A stretch of DNA of 48,679 nucleotides from a virus. Both the position numbers and the translations under genes were made by a program. Location: the IMG/VR virus record IMGVR_UViG_3300032116_000322, positions 1-48,679 of that record; one strand, given 5' to 3'. This document shows positions 1-7,053 of the stretch, in pieces. Numbering within the stretch: the stretch's first letter is position 1; each line of letters opens with the position of its first letter. The notes below the pieces were generated by a model, which was given only the letters and a program-made list of their open reading frames with translations, was not told where the DNA came from and did no database searches.

Positions 1-600
1 AGTAAATTAAAAAACACAAAAGCGGTTACTGAAATGTTGGCGGGTACACATAAAACCCAAACACGAACAACCATTGGTTTTGAAGAAAATCCTACTTATG
101 TTCGCAGAGAAATCGGTGAACAATGGCAGGATGAAAATGGGGATATGTGGGAGCAAAAAGCTGGGTATAAAGTAAAACTCGGTAAGCTTCACCAACTTAG
201 GCAGGACTTGAAAAAGTTCCCTAATTGTGTGAAGGAAACTTGCGACTGTAAAAACCCAAAAAGGTTGGATGAAAAAATGCGTGCTTTTCACGGGATGTGT
301 TTTGATTGTGTATTAAGTATGGAATCAAAATTACGAATGAGTGGGGAGTATGATAGATATGAAAAAAAGAAAATGCTTGAGAATGCGAAAGCATGGTTAA
401 AGCAGGCTGAATTTGAAAAAGAAGCCCTTAAAGTTGCGTTAAAAATGAAGTTCATCAACGAGAATGGTTCGGTTGAAGAATGGAATGGGTTTAATATGGA
501 TGAACTTTTATCAAAAGTAGATTCTGATTTTGAAAAGTTGCGTAAAGATTATATCCAAAAATTGGAGCAAGAACTTGAAGAACAAACAACAACAGCTTAG
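1..600 (+). CDS. Cys-rich hypothetical phage protein, 5'-truncated
   Basis: The frame is open from base 1, so the gene begins left of the window; the first internal ATG is at 34. The middle of the protein carries a probable metal-binding cluster: C-x4-C-x-C (NCVKETCDC), then a His and C-x2-C (MCFDC) about 20 residues later. The C-terminal third is charged, helical and probably coiled coil (LRKDYIQKLEQELEEQ). The overall pattern recalls an uncharacterised protein of marine T4-like phages, but I cannot name a function. Its 3' end overlaps the start of the next gene, so the two are translationally linked. A structural or assembly role is inferred only from its position beside head genes. That it is a real gene is well supported; its role is unknown. 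Confidence 0.75.
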   Translation, partial: SKLKNTKAVTEMLAGTHKTQTRTTIGFEENPTYVRREIGEQWQDENGDMWEQKAGYKVKLGKLHQLRQDLKKFPNCVKETCDCKNPKRLDEKMRAFHGMCFDCVLSMESKLRMSGEYDRYEKKKMLENAKAWLKQAEFEKEALKVALKMKFINENGSVEEWNGFNMDELLSKVDSDFEKLRKDYIQKLEQELEEQTTTA

Positions 601-925
601 AGAATTAATCCGAAGTGTAGTAAGAGAGATTATCAACGAAGATTTAAGAGGGTGGTTTGGTAAGGGTAAGACCGGTTCAACCACAGGCGGTGGTTGGGAT
701 AGATATTCAACTACAGGTGAAAAATTAGGTAAGTGTGGTGATGCTGAAGAGGGAGAATCTTATTCAGCCTGTCTTTCTAAAGAAAAGGCTAATAAGTTAG
801 GGCCTGAAGGAAGAGCAGCGTTTGTAAAAAGGAAAAGAGCAGCCCAAAAGAAAGCTGGAGATGCTAAAAAGGGTGGTGAACAATCAAAAGGTCAAAAGCC
901 TGTTTTTGTTAAGACTGGTGCTTAG
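575..925 (+). CDS. Small basic protein with head-targeting-like N-terminus (TTG start)
   Basis: This is a 116-residue protein if translation begins at the TTG at 575, which has GGAG at 564-567 seven bases upstream. An ATG at 530 in the same frame has no good ribosome site. The TTG start gives an N-terminus (LRELIRSVVREIINE, residues 8-22) that matches those of the next two genes, which decided the choice. After Glu22 comes a Gly-rich linker and a small domain with GGGWDRYSTTGEKLGKCG, a second Cys (SACLSKEKA) and a very basic tail (FVKRKRAAQKKAG). Similar small Cys-containing basic modules occur in many T4-like phages without known function. A DNA-contacting internal head protein would fit the basic charge; this is inference. 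Confidence 0.7.
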   Translation: MKNKQQQLRELIRSVVREIINEDLRGWFGKGKTGSTTGGGWDRYSTTGEKLGKCGDAEEGESYSACLSKEKANKLGPEGRAAFVKRKRAAQKKAGDAKKGGEQSKGQKPVFVKTGA

Positions 926-955
926 TACACCGATATTGGAAATAAACAAACACTA

Positions 956-963
956 TATTTATA
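956..963 (+). promoter_or_regulatory. Putative late promoter element TATTTATA (site 1)
   Basis: The octamer lies in the gap before the gene at 993, in the longer context TATATTTATA. It is one of 17 intergenic copies that precede + strand genes in this window, typically 15-45 bases before the start codon. It is exactly the reverse complement of the T4 late promoter octamer TATAAATA, and TATATTTA also resembles the Bacteroidota -7 box TAnnTTTG. A promoter role is inferred from position and recurrence. Confidence 0.55.
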
Positions 964-992
964 TAATATAAATCACAAAAAGGAAACAAACA

Positions 993-1244
993 ATGAAAGT
1001 ATCACAACTAAGAAAGTTAATCAGAGAGGAAGCCAAAAAGGCTTTAAATGAAGGACCGCTTGTAACCACAACACAAGTAAATGAAAAAGATCTTAAAGAT
1101 TCGGTTGCTAACTTAGAAACTTACTTAATGAAAATTGGTAAGCAAAAAAATATAAATTGGGATTGGAAGAACTTGGGTAGTCTAGTTGCTGATATTATTC
1201 ATGAGGCAAGAATGCTAGGCGGATACGATGATAAACACTATTAA
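993..1244 (+). CDS. Small protein with head-targeting-like N-terminal peptide
   Basis: An 83-residue protein with a clear AAAGGA ribosome site about 9 bases before its ATG. Residues 1-20 form a basic amphipathic helix ending ALNE, followed by Gly21. The length and the L-x-E junction match the cleaved capsid-targeting peptides of T4 internal proteins, which the prohead protease removes. The rest is mostly helical (ANLETYLMKIGKQ; SLVADIIHEARMLGG) with no recognised domain. It sits between two genes with the same kind of N-terminus and probably shares a promoter (956-963) with them. I infer a head-internal protein; no enzymatic motif is visible. Confidence 0.7.
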   Translation: MKVSQLRKLIREEAKKALNEGPLVTTTQVNEKDLKDSVANLETYLMKIGKQKNINWDWKNLGSLVADIIHEARMLGGYDDKHY

Positions 1245-1270
1245 AATATAAATCAAAGAGGAATCAAACA

Positions 1271-1789
1271 ATGAAACTAAACGAATTAAAGCAGTTAATT
1301 AATAAAGTTGTAAAATCCGAATTAACTAACGAAGGGGTTTATTCAACTGATTTTACAGTTAAAGACTTAAGAAATAAGCCAGGAGATTCTTACAACGATA
1401 CAACTGTTAGGTTAATCCTGATGAGAAAAGTTACAAGCAACACCGCAATATATCGTTTAGAAACCGATAATTGGTTTAGAAGATACGAAAATCCCGGCAA
1501 AGGATACGGGATAATGATTAGAAAATTCAGAGTTGGGAACACCCCAGTTAAACCAACAATGAGTTCGATTGTTGGTGGACATCATGTTATATTTAATGTG
1601 TTAGTTACCTATCTACCAAATCAATTTGATAATATGGATGATGATAAACCTGAAAATTGGGAAACATCAAAAGGTTATTTAATTTTAGGAAACAAAAACC
1701 TTACAGGATTTGAAATTCGTGCAAATGGACCGGACCCAAAGGATTTTGAACAATTTGTTAAGATGAATATTCCAAAATATGTTCCATAA
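1271..1789 (+). CDS. Hypothetical protein with head-targeting-like N-terminal peptide
   Basis: A 172-residue protein preceded by GAGGAA 7 bases upstream of ATG. Residues 1-21 (KLNELKQLINKVVKSEL then TNE) form the same kind of basic helix ending Asn-Glu as in the two genes before it, with Gly22 following. The remainder is predicted mixed beta (TVRLILMRKVTSNTAIYRLE; HHVIFNVLVTYL; SKGYLILGNKNLTGFEIRA) and contains no family I recognise. The shared leader peptide and position suggest packaging into the prohead followed by cleavage after Glu21. Twenty-six bases separate it from the upstream gene and 13 from the next, consistent with one operon. Role unknown. Confidence 0.7.
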   Translation: MKLNELKQLINKVVKSELTNEGVYSTDFTVKDLRNKPGDSYNDTTVRLILMRKVTSNTAIYRLETDNWFRRYENPGKGYGIMIRKFRVGNTPVKPTMSSIVGGHHVIFNVLVTYLPNQFDNMDDDKPENWETSKGYLILGNKNLTGFEIRANGPDPKDFEQFVKMNIPKYVP

Positions 1790-1802
1790 TTTGAGGTAAG
1801 AA

Positions 1803-3260
1803 ATGAAATTAATAGTAGAAAAGAATGTTCCAACCGACCCAGCAAAATGGAATTATTATAAATCTCAAGCAAAGAAAAAGTTTGACGTTTACCCCAGTGC
1901 ATATGCCAATGGTTGGGCTGCGAAACAATACAAAGCGGCCGGTGGTGGTTGGAAAACCGAAGAATCTGTAGATGAAGCCAACGAAAATTTAGGATTTGAA
2001 GTTGGTGATTTTGTTCACTTTAAATCAAAAAATAAAACTGGGATGGTTTTAAAGATTCAGGGAAACAAAGTAACTATTAAAACCTTAAAAGGCCCATTTG
2101 TTGGTGATATAAAAGATATTCAAATTCTTGCACAAGATAATATAAACGAAGGTAACGCGTTTACTGGAGCGCTTTATAATGCAAGAAAAGAAGGGTTGAA
2201 AGAGTTTGAATTCAACGGAAAAAAATATCCTGTAATAACCGAAGTTGATGATGATGATGATGAACCCGCCACATCCTCTGTTAAAAAGGCAGGTAAAGAA
2301 CAAGCAGCACAAAAAAAGGAAATGCTGAGTATTCAGAAAACATTAAAAGATAATGCCAAAGATACCGCTGCTTTTAGTAAAATACCTCAAAATAAAAGAA
2401 CTGCTTCTCAAAAAGCCCATTTGAATAAAATGGCTGATTTAACAACTAAATTAAAAAAGTTAAAAAGTTTAACTGAAGATATTGATTTAGGGCATCAAGA
2501 TGATGAACCTAATATGTTAAAAGCTGATTTGTTTCGTATTGCAAAATATGCAAAAGAACTTTACGAAATGTTAAATCAATTTGATAAATCCGATAAAGAG
2601 ATTGATTTTCCTCATTGGTGGCAATCTGATATTATTCGTGCAAAAGAGTTGATGGTAAATGCAAAACATTATTTGAATGGTGAGTTGAATGTAAATGGTA
2701 ATCCTTTGGGTGAGAGTAAGAAAAGAATTAGTGAGGGATTGGAATGGCATTTGAAAAATAAAAAACCACTTTCTGAAAATGTGTTTAGATATGGTTCTCC
2801 TAAATTTTTTAAGTTGGTAAACGAATGTAGGGAGTTGTGGAGAAACGGTCAGTTCATGCCGATGAACGAAAGTGATGAATGGTTTTTAGATTCTGATTTG
2901 GGTAAGGTTGCAGTGTATGAGGGTAAGAAAGTTTTATTGGATTTCCCAATGCTGGTTGAAGCAGAATATCAGGGAAGGGAAGTAGAATTAAATTCACCAA
3001 AAAGAAATCCAGATGAAGGTAAAAAGTATGTGGTATATGTAAAAGACCCATCAAGTGATAACATCAGAAAAGTAACCTTTGGGGATGTAAAGGGTGGATT
3101 AACTGCGAAAATAAATGACCCAGAGGCAAGGAAAGCGTTTTCAGATAGACATAATTGTCCCGAGAAAACCGATAAAACATCGCCAGGTTATTGGTCTTGT
3201 AATCTACCCCGCCATTGGTCTAAAATCGGCGGTGGTGAGGATATAAACTCATATTGGTAA
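1803..3260 (+). CDS. Multidomain probable prohead-core protein
   Basis: A 485-residue protein with a GAGGTAAGAA ribosome site before ATG. Residues about 9-50 form a module (DPAKWNYYKSQAKKKF, then YPSAYANGWAAKQYKAAGGGW) that I know from internal proteins of marine T4-like phages. A KOW/Tudor-like beta segment (FEVGDFVHFKSKNKTGMVLK) follows, then an acidic Asp run, a Lys-rich helical middle, and a C-terminal module with RHNC and YWSC cysteines. Several [V/I/L]-x-E sites before A, G, D or V (SVDE, NINE, ITE, LTE, ISE) separate these modules, so the prohead protease may cut the protein into pieces. The function of the individual modules is unknown; a head-interior location is inferred from the sites and neighbours. 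Confidence 0.7.
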   Translation: MKLIVEKNVPTDPAKWNYYKSQAKKKFDVYPSAYANGWAAKQYKAAGGGWKTEESVDEANENLGFEVGDFVHFKSKNKTGMVLKIQGNKVTIKTLKGPFVGDIKDIQILAQDNINEGNAFTGALYNARKEGLKEFEFNGKKYPVITEVDDDDDEPATSSVKKAGKEQAAQKKEMLSIQKTLKDNAKDTAAFSKIPQNKRTASQKAHLNKMADLTTKLKKLKSLTEDIDLGHQDDEPNMLKADLFRIAKYAKELYEMLNQFDKSDKEIDFPHWWQSDIIRAKELMVNAKHYLNGELNVNGNPLGESKKRISEGLEWHLKNKKPLSENVFRYGSPKFFKLVNECRELWRNGQFMPMNESDEWFLDSDLGKVAVYEGKKVLLDFPMLVEAEYQGREVELNSPKRNPDEGKKYVVYVKDPSSDNIRKVTFGDVKGGLTAKINDPEARKAFSDRHNCPEKTDKTSPGYWSCNLPRHWSKIGGGEDINSYW

Positions 3261-3261
3261 T

Positions 3262-3531
3262 ATGAAAAGACCTTATTCCGAAATCAGGTCCCAAAATAAT
3301 CTTCGTAGGGTATTTAAACCAAATGTAGATAATTCAGAATTGGTTTGGCATAGAGATAGGGAAGATAGGTTAGTAGAAGTTGTAAGTGGTAATGGGTGGA
3401 TGTTTCAATCTGATAATCAACTACCAATTGAATTAAAGCCTGGTGATAAATTTAAAATTAAAAAAGAAACTTATCATAGAATCATACGTGGAAATACACC
3501 ACTTGAAGTAAATATCAAATTATTGAATTAA
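3262..3531 (+). CDS. Small cupin-like protein
   Basis: An 89-residue protein beginning one base after the previous stop, so probably translationally coupled. The pattern WHRDREDR (residues 29-36), a turn GNGW, then LKPGDKFKIKKETYHRIIRG (about 59-77) is the classic two-motif arrangement of a one-domain cupin barrel; His30 and His72 are candidate metal ligands. Similar short proteins occur in marine T4-like phages and some bacteria without an assigned reaction. An inverted repeat that could end transcription overlaps its stop codon. The fold is fairly convincing; the substrate is unknown. Confidence 0.7.
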   Translation: MKRPYSEIRSQNNLRRVFKPNVDNSELVWHRDREDRLVEVVSGNGWMFQSDNQLPIELKPGDKFKIKKETYHRIIRGNTPLEVNIKLLN

Positions 3532-3551
3532 TAGATATTAATTCTATATTT
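3525..3551 (+). terminator. Possible AT-rich hairpin terminator after the cupin gene
   Basis: GAATTAAT (3525-3532) and ATTAATTC (3537-3544) form a perfect 8-bp stem with loop AGAT, followed by TATATTT. The stem overlaps the cupin stop codon and is immediately followed by a putative promoter octamer. The stem is weak (one G-C pair), so termination is uncertain. Confidence 0.35.
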
Positions 3552-3554
3552 ATT
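3547..3554 (+). promoter_or_regulatory. Putative late promoter element TATTTATT (site 2)
   Basis: Found as TATATTTATT, ending 14 bases before the ATG of the glycosyltransferase-like gene. If it acts as a -10 element, the mRNA leader would be under 10 bases with no Shine-Dalgarno site. Confidence 0.45.
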
Positions 3555-3568
3555 GTAAATAAGTTACG

Positions 3569-4504
3569 ATGAATTCATACCATGTCTTTTTGGTTAATGA
3601 AAATAGACCACCCGGCTCTTTTGAGTTATTAGTTCAGATGTATTCGTGTATTGTTCACAAAACTCATAATGCTGATACACCACTTTATTTAATAACCGAT
3701 AAAAAATCAAAAGAATTTTACGATAGTTGGAATATAACTCCACTTTACGATGGGGTTATTACTGATTATTTTGATGATTATCCATACGATAAAGTATCAT
3801 CCAACTTTTGGGCATCTCCAAAAATATGGGCAATGTCAAAATTAAAAACTCCATTTATTATCTATGATACTGATTTGGTTTTGTATAAAAATTTAAAGAA
3901 AGAATCGGCTGGATGTGATTTATTATATCTTCATAGAGAATCACCAACCACATATGGTAATCCATTGGATATAGAACATTCAGGTAATTGGAAGTGGGAT
4001 AAAAAACGAATAATTTCTTTTAAAGATTCTTTTCCAATGAATTGTGCTGTTGTTGGAATGTTCAATGAAAAATTTAAGACAGAATATGTAACTCAATACT
4101 TTGAATTTGTATTGGGAGCAAGTGGTGAAGTAAAAAATATGACAAAAGAAAAAGAGTTATTGTATGCTGACTCATCACCGCAAATAATAATGGAGCAATG
4201 GTTTTTGGCAGCACTTTCAAAACAATTAAAAAAAATTAAAACAAAAGCATTGGTGCCTGTAGTTTATACCAATCAATCTTTTTATACATTTGATTTAGAT
4301 TCCGAATCAGAAGATGCTCATAAATTATTGAATCAATCAATATATCACCTTTGGGGTGCTAAAAAGTTTGAAAATGACCCTAAATCAAAGATGTATATAA
4401 AATCAAAAATGGATATTGTAAACGCATTACCAATAATAACATCCAGCCCATACAATCGGTTGTTAATTGATAAAGCATCGTATTTAATATCAAAATTACT
4501 TTAA
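3569..4504 (+). CDS. GT-A type glycosyltransferase-like protein
   Basis: A 311-residue protein. It has a Rossmann-like N-terminal half, an Asp-Thr-Asp (residues 100-102, IIYDTDLVLYKNL) that fits the metal/nucleotide-sugar DXD motif of GT-A enzymes, and a late HLWGAKK (His260) resembling the H-x-x-G-x-x-K metal ligand of GT8-type enzymes. WASPKIWAMSK before the DXD is also typical. Comparable proteins occur in Bacteroidota and their phages. It may modify a virion surface protein, phage DNA or a host surface glycan; the sequence does not say which. It has its own promoter-like element and no obvious ribosome site, so expression may be modest. Family-level call fairly sure, substrate unknown. 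Confidence 0.65.
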   Translation: MNSYHVFLVNENRPPGSFELLVQMYSCIVHKTHNADTPLYLITDKKSKEFYDSWNITPLYDGVITDYFDDYPYDKVSSNFWASPKIWAMSKLKTPFIIYDTDLVLYKNLKKESAGCDLLYLHRESPTTYGNPLDIEHSGNWKWDKKRIISFKDSFPMNCAVVGMFNEKFKTEYVTQYFEFVLGASGEVKNMTKEKELLYADSSPQIIMEQWFLAALSKQLKKIKTKALVPVVYTNQSFYTFDLDSESEDAHKLLNQSIYHLWGAKKFENDPKSKMYIKSKMDIVNALPIITSSPYNRLLIDKASYLISKLL

Positions 4505-4519
4505 TAAAATTAAAATCAA

Positions 4520-4527
4520 TATTTATA
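4520..4527 (+). promoter_or_regulatory. Putative late promoter element TATTTATA (site 3)
   Basis: Lies 18 bases before the ATG at 4546, with a strong AGGAGG ribosome site (4534-4539) between them. Confidence 0.5.
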
Positions 4528-4545
4528 AAAATAGGAGGAAAAGTT

Positions 4546-4854
4546 ATGAACATTTTAAAAAGATTATTTCGTTTAATTTTTGGTCAAAAAACCGAACCAA
4601 AGAAGGTTGAAACAGTGATACATCCATATCCAGAAGAATCAATTTTTTCATCATCGGTAAGATATGTTGGTGCATTATCACCAACGGGGGTAGGAGCAAT
4701 CGTTGAGGAGCTAAAAGCTGAAGTTAAAAAAGCAACACCTGTTGCCGAAGAACCTAAAGCCGAAGCTGTTGTTGAACAAAAACCAAAACCAAAAAGAAGA
4801 AATAATTACAGAGCGAAACAAAAAAAGCAGAAGAAAAACAATGAAAATATCTAA
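4546..4854 (+). CDS. Small Lys/Pro-rich protein of unknown function
   Basis: A 102-residue protein with a strong AGGAGG site seven bases before ATG. The N-terminus (NILKRLFRLIFGQK) is a short amphipathic, basic helix that could lie on a membrane. The rest is low complexity, with Glu/Ala/Lys repeats (VEELKAEVKKATPVAEEPKAEAV) ending in a very basic tail (KPKRRNNYRAKQKKQKK). Its last 14 bases overlap the start of the next gene, a membrane-anchored protein. The pair could act together at the envelope, or this protein could bind nucleic acid through its tail. No family recognised. Confidence 0.6.
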   Translation: MNILKRLFRLIFGQKTEPKKVETVIHPYPEESIFSSSVRYVGALSPTGVGAIVEELKAEVKKATPVAEEPKAEAVVEQKPKPKRRNNYRAKQKKQKKNNENI

Positions 4855-5443
4855 AATTTTTGGACTAGTAATAGTAGTATTAATTGCCCTATTTTTACTT
4901 AGGGATAAATTACCTATGGGCTTTGTTAAAGGAATTTTTAACAACGAACCTACCATAGACACCGTAACAACGGTGGCATACAAATACGATACTATTACCA
5001 ATGAATCAAAAGTTTATGTGCCGAAATGGCAAGATAGAGTTGTAATTGATATTGATAGTTTTATAGTAAATCAAACCGAACCAATTGATACAATGGCTCT
5101 TTTAACAGATTACTATTCAAAATATTATTATCAGGACACCATTGCAGTAGATACATTTGGATATGTAGTATTAAAAGATACAATTTCACAAAATCAAATT
5201 CAATCACGCCAATCTATAACAAATGTTGTTATTCCTACTAAGACTGTTACTCATAGTATTTTAATAAACAAAAGAGAAATCTATTTGGGTGGTGGTTTCG
5301 TGGGGAGTAGAAATTATATGATTGCCAATGGTGAATTATTAATTAGAACCAAAAAAAGAAAATCATTTGCAATTGGTGCTGGGATAGATAATGAACTAAA
5401 CCCAAACTTTACAGGAAAGATTTATTGGCAAATAAGTAAATAA
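4841..5443 (+). CDS. Membrane-anchored protein with beta-rich C-terminal part
   Basis: The frame is open from an ATG at 4742, but I choose the ATG at 4841. It places a single hydrophobic segment (IFGLVIVVLIALFLL, residues about 5-20) right at the N-terminus as a signal anchor, and it overlaps the previous gene by only 14 bases. The 200-residue product has a probable extracytoplasmic middle region (repeated DT pairs, YYSKYYYQDT) and a C-terminal beta pattern (EIYLGGGFVGSRNYMIANGELLIRTKKRKSFAIGAGID) like outer-membrane-type strands. Bacteroidota phages commonly carry such one-helix proteins of unknown role. A lysis or spanin-like role is possible but not shown by any motif. Confidence 0.65.
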   Translation: MKISKIFGLVIVVLIALFLLRDKLPMGFVKGIFNNEPTIDTVTTVAYKYDTITNESKVYVPKWQDRVVIDIDSFIVNQTEPIDTMALLTDYYSKYYYQDTIAVDTFGYVVLKDTISQNQIQSRQSITNVVIPTKTVTHSILINKREIYLGGGFVGSRNYMIANGELLIRTKKRKSFAIGAGIDNELNPNFTGKIYWQISK

Positions 5444-5447
5444 ACTA

Positions 5448-7034
5448 ATGGCTGCTAAAACTTTAAAGGAATTAATATCCGATGAGTATGTAAAGTGTGC
5501 AAAAGACCCAGTATACTTTTTTAAAAAATACTGTTACATACAACACCCCCATAGAGGGAAAATACTATTTAATCTTTATGATTTCCAAGAGGGATTGATT
5601 GATAGTTTTAAAGAACATCGTTTCAATGTTATTCTTAAATCACGCCAATTAGGTATATCCACTATTAGTGCTGGATATGCTACTTGGTTAATGCTGTTTC
5701 ATAGAGATAAGAACATACTTGTAATTGCCACCACACAGGATGTAGCAAAAAACCTTGTAACCAAAGTTAGGTTTATGTATGATAACCTACCAAGTTGGTT
5801 AAAAGTTCCTGCGGCAGAAGATAACAAATTATCACTTAGATTAAAGAATGGTTCTCAGATTAAAGCAGTTTCTGCAACTGAAACAGCAGGCCGTTCTGAA
5901 GCACTTTCATTATTGATTATTGATGAGGCTGCATTTATCAAAGGTATTGAAGAGATATGGTTATCAGCACAATCAACATTATCAACTGGTGGTGGTGCTA
6001 TCGTTCTTTCAACACCAAATGGTGTAGGTAATTTCTTTCATAAAGTTTGGTTGCAGGGTGAGCAAGGTGATAAATGGCACCCAACAAGATTACATTGGAC
6101 AGTTCACCCCGAAAGAAATCAACGATGGAGAGATGAACAAACCCGATTATTGGGTGAAAAAGGTGCTGCACAAGAATGTGATACTGACTTTATATCATCA
6201 GGTTACACTGTTGTTGATGGTAGTGTGTTAGAGTGGTATAGTGAAACCCATATTACCGAACCCGTTGAAAAGCGTGGGTTTGATGCAAATTATTGGATAT
6301 GGGATTACCCAAACTATGAAAAAAACTATATTGTTGTTGCCGACGTTGCTAGGGGTGATGGTGCAGACTATTCCGCATTTCATGTCATAGATGTTGAAAG
6401 AATTGAACAGGTAGCAGAGTATAGGGGTAAGATAGAAACAAAACAATATGGAGCATTTTTAACATCAGTTGCAACGGAGTGGAATAACGCTCTTTTAGTA
6501 ATTGAAAATGCAAACATTGGGTGGGCGGTAATCCAAGAAGCTATTGACCGTAATTATCAAAACCTTTACTATTCGTATAGAGAGTTGGGGTATGTAGATG
6601 AGGACATCCATTTAAGGCGTGGGTGGGATTTAAAACAAAAAGAAGATATGGTGCCAGGGTTTTCAATAACACAAAAAACCCGTCCATTAATTATATCAAA
6701 GTTAGATACTTATATGAGAGAAAAATCTCCCATAATTCGTTCTAAAAGGTTATTAGATGAATTGTTTGTGTTTATTTGGAATGGGCCAAAGGCAGAAGCA
6801 CAACGAGGTTACAATGATGACTTGGTTATATCCTTTTCTACAGGTCTTTGGGTAAGAGATACGGCTCTTAAATTAAGACAGCAGGGGATGGATTTAACCC
6901 GAAGTGCATTAACACATATTACTAAAATATCTTCAAACCAACCAGGAGTATTTTCAAGCAGAAATCAAACACAAAACCCGTACTTGATGAAGGATGTTCG
7001 TGGTAACGATGTTGACTTAAGTTGGTTATTGTAA
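5448..7034 (+). CDS. 17: Terminase large subunit (gp17-like)
   Basis: A 528-residue packaging motor that translocates DNA into proheads and cuts concatemers. The ATPase domain shows Walker A SRQLGIST (residues 65-72), a variant shared with T4-type terminases, Walker B LLIIDE (155-160) and the coupling motif STPNG (188-192). The nuclease domain shows the RNase H-like acidic triad: Asp299 (VVADVARGD), Glu353 (LVIENANIG) and Asp457/Asp458 (GYNDDLV). Length is somewhat shorter than T4 gp17 (610). It begins five bases after the membrane-protein gene and is followed directly by the portal gene; the T4 sheath and tube genes that normally sit between are elsewhere. No small terminase subunit was recognised. 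Confidence 0.95.
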   Translation: MAAKTLKELISDEYVKCAKDPVYFFKKYCYIQHPHRGKILFNLYDFQEGLIDSFKEHRFNVILKSRQLGISTISAGYATWLMLFHRDKNILVIATTQDVAKNLVTKVRFMYDNLPSWLKVPAAEDNKLSLRLKNGSQIKAVSATETAGRSEALSLLIIDEAAFIKGIEEIWLSAQSTLSTGGGAIVLSTPNGVGNFFHKVWLQGEQGDKWHPTRLHWTVHPERNQRWRDEQTRLLGEKGAAQECDTDFISSGYTVVDGSVLEWYSETHITEPVEKRGFDANYWIWDYPNYEKNYIVVADVARGDGADYSAFHVIDVERIEQVAEYRGKIETKQYGAFLTSVATEWNNALLVIENANIGWAVIQEAIDRNYQNLYYSYRELGYVDEDIHLRRGWDLKQKEDMVPGFSITQKTRPLIISKLDTYMREKSPIIRSKRLLDELFVFIWNGPKAEAQRGYNDDLVISFSTGLWVRDTALKLRQQGMDLTRSALTHITKISSNQPGVFSSRNQTQNPYLMKDVRGNDVDLSWLL

Positions 7035-7042
7035 AAAATTTA

Positions 7043-7050
7043 TATTTATA
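7043..7050 (+). promoter_or_regulatory. Putative promoter-like octamer TATTTATA (site 4) abutting the portal start
   Basis: The octamer ends three bases before the portal ATG, inside the run TTTATATTTATATTTATGG. A -10 element here would start RNA at or inside the start codon, so it may drive a leaderless message or may simply be AT-rich sequence. No Shine-Dalgarno site precedes the portal gene. Confidence 0.3.
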
Positions 7051-7053
7051 TTT

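Noticed and set aside
4742-4840. Longer N-terminus for the membrane-anchored protein
   Set aside because: This stretch overlaps the preceding gene heavily, encodes a Lys/Asn run and would bury the signal anchor. The ATG at 4841 gives a normal start.
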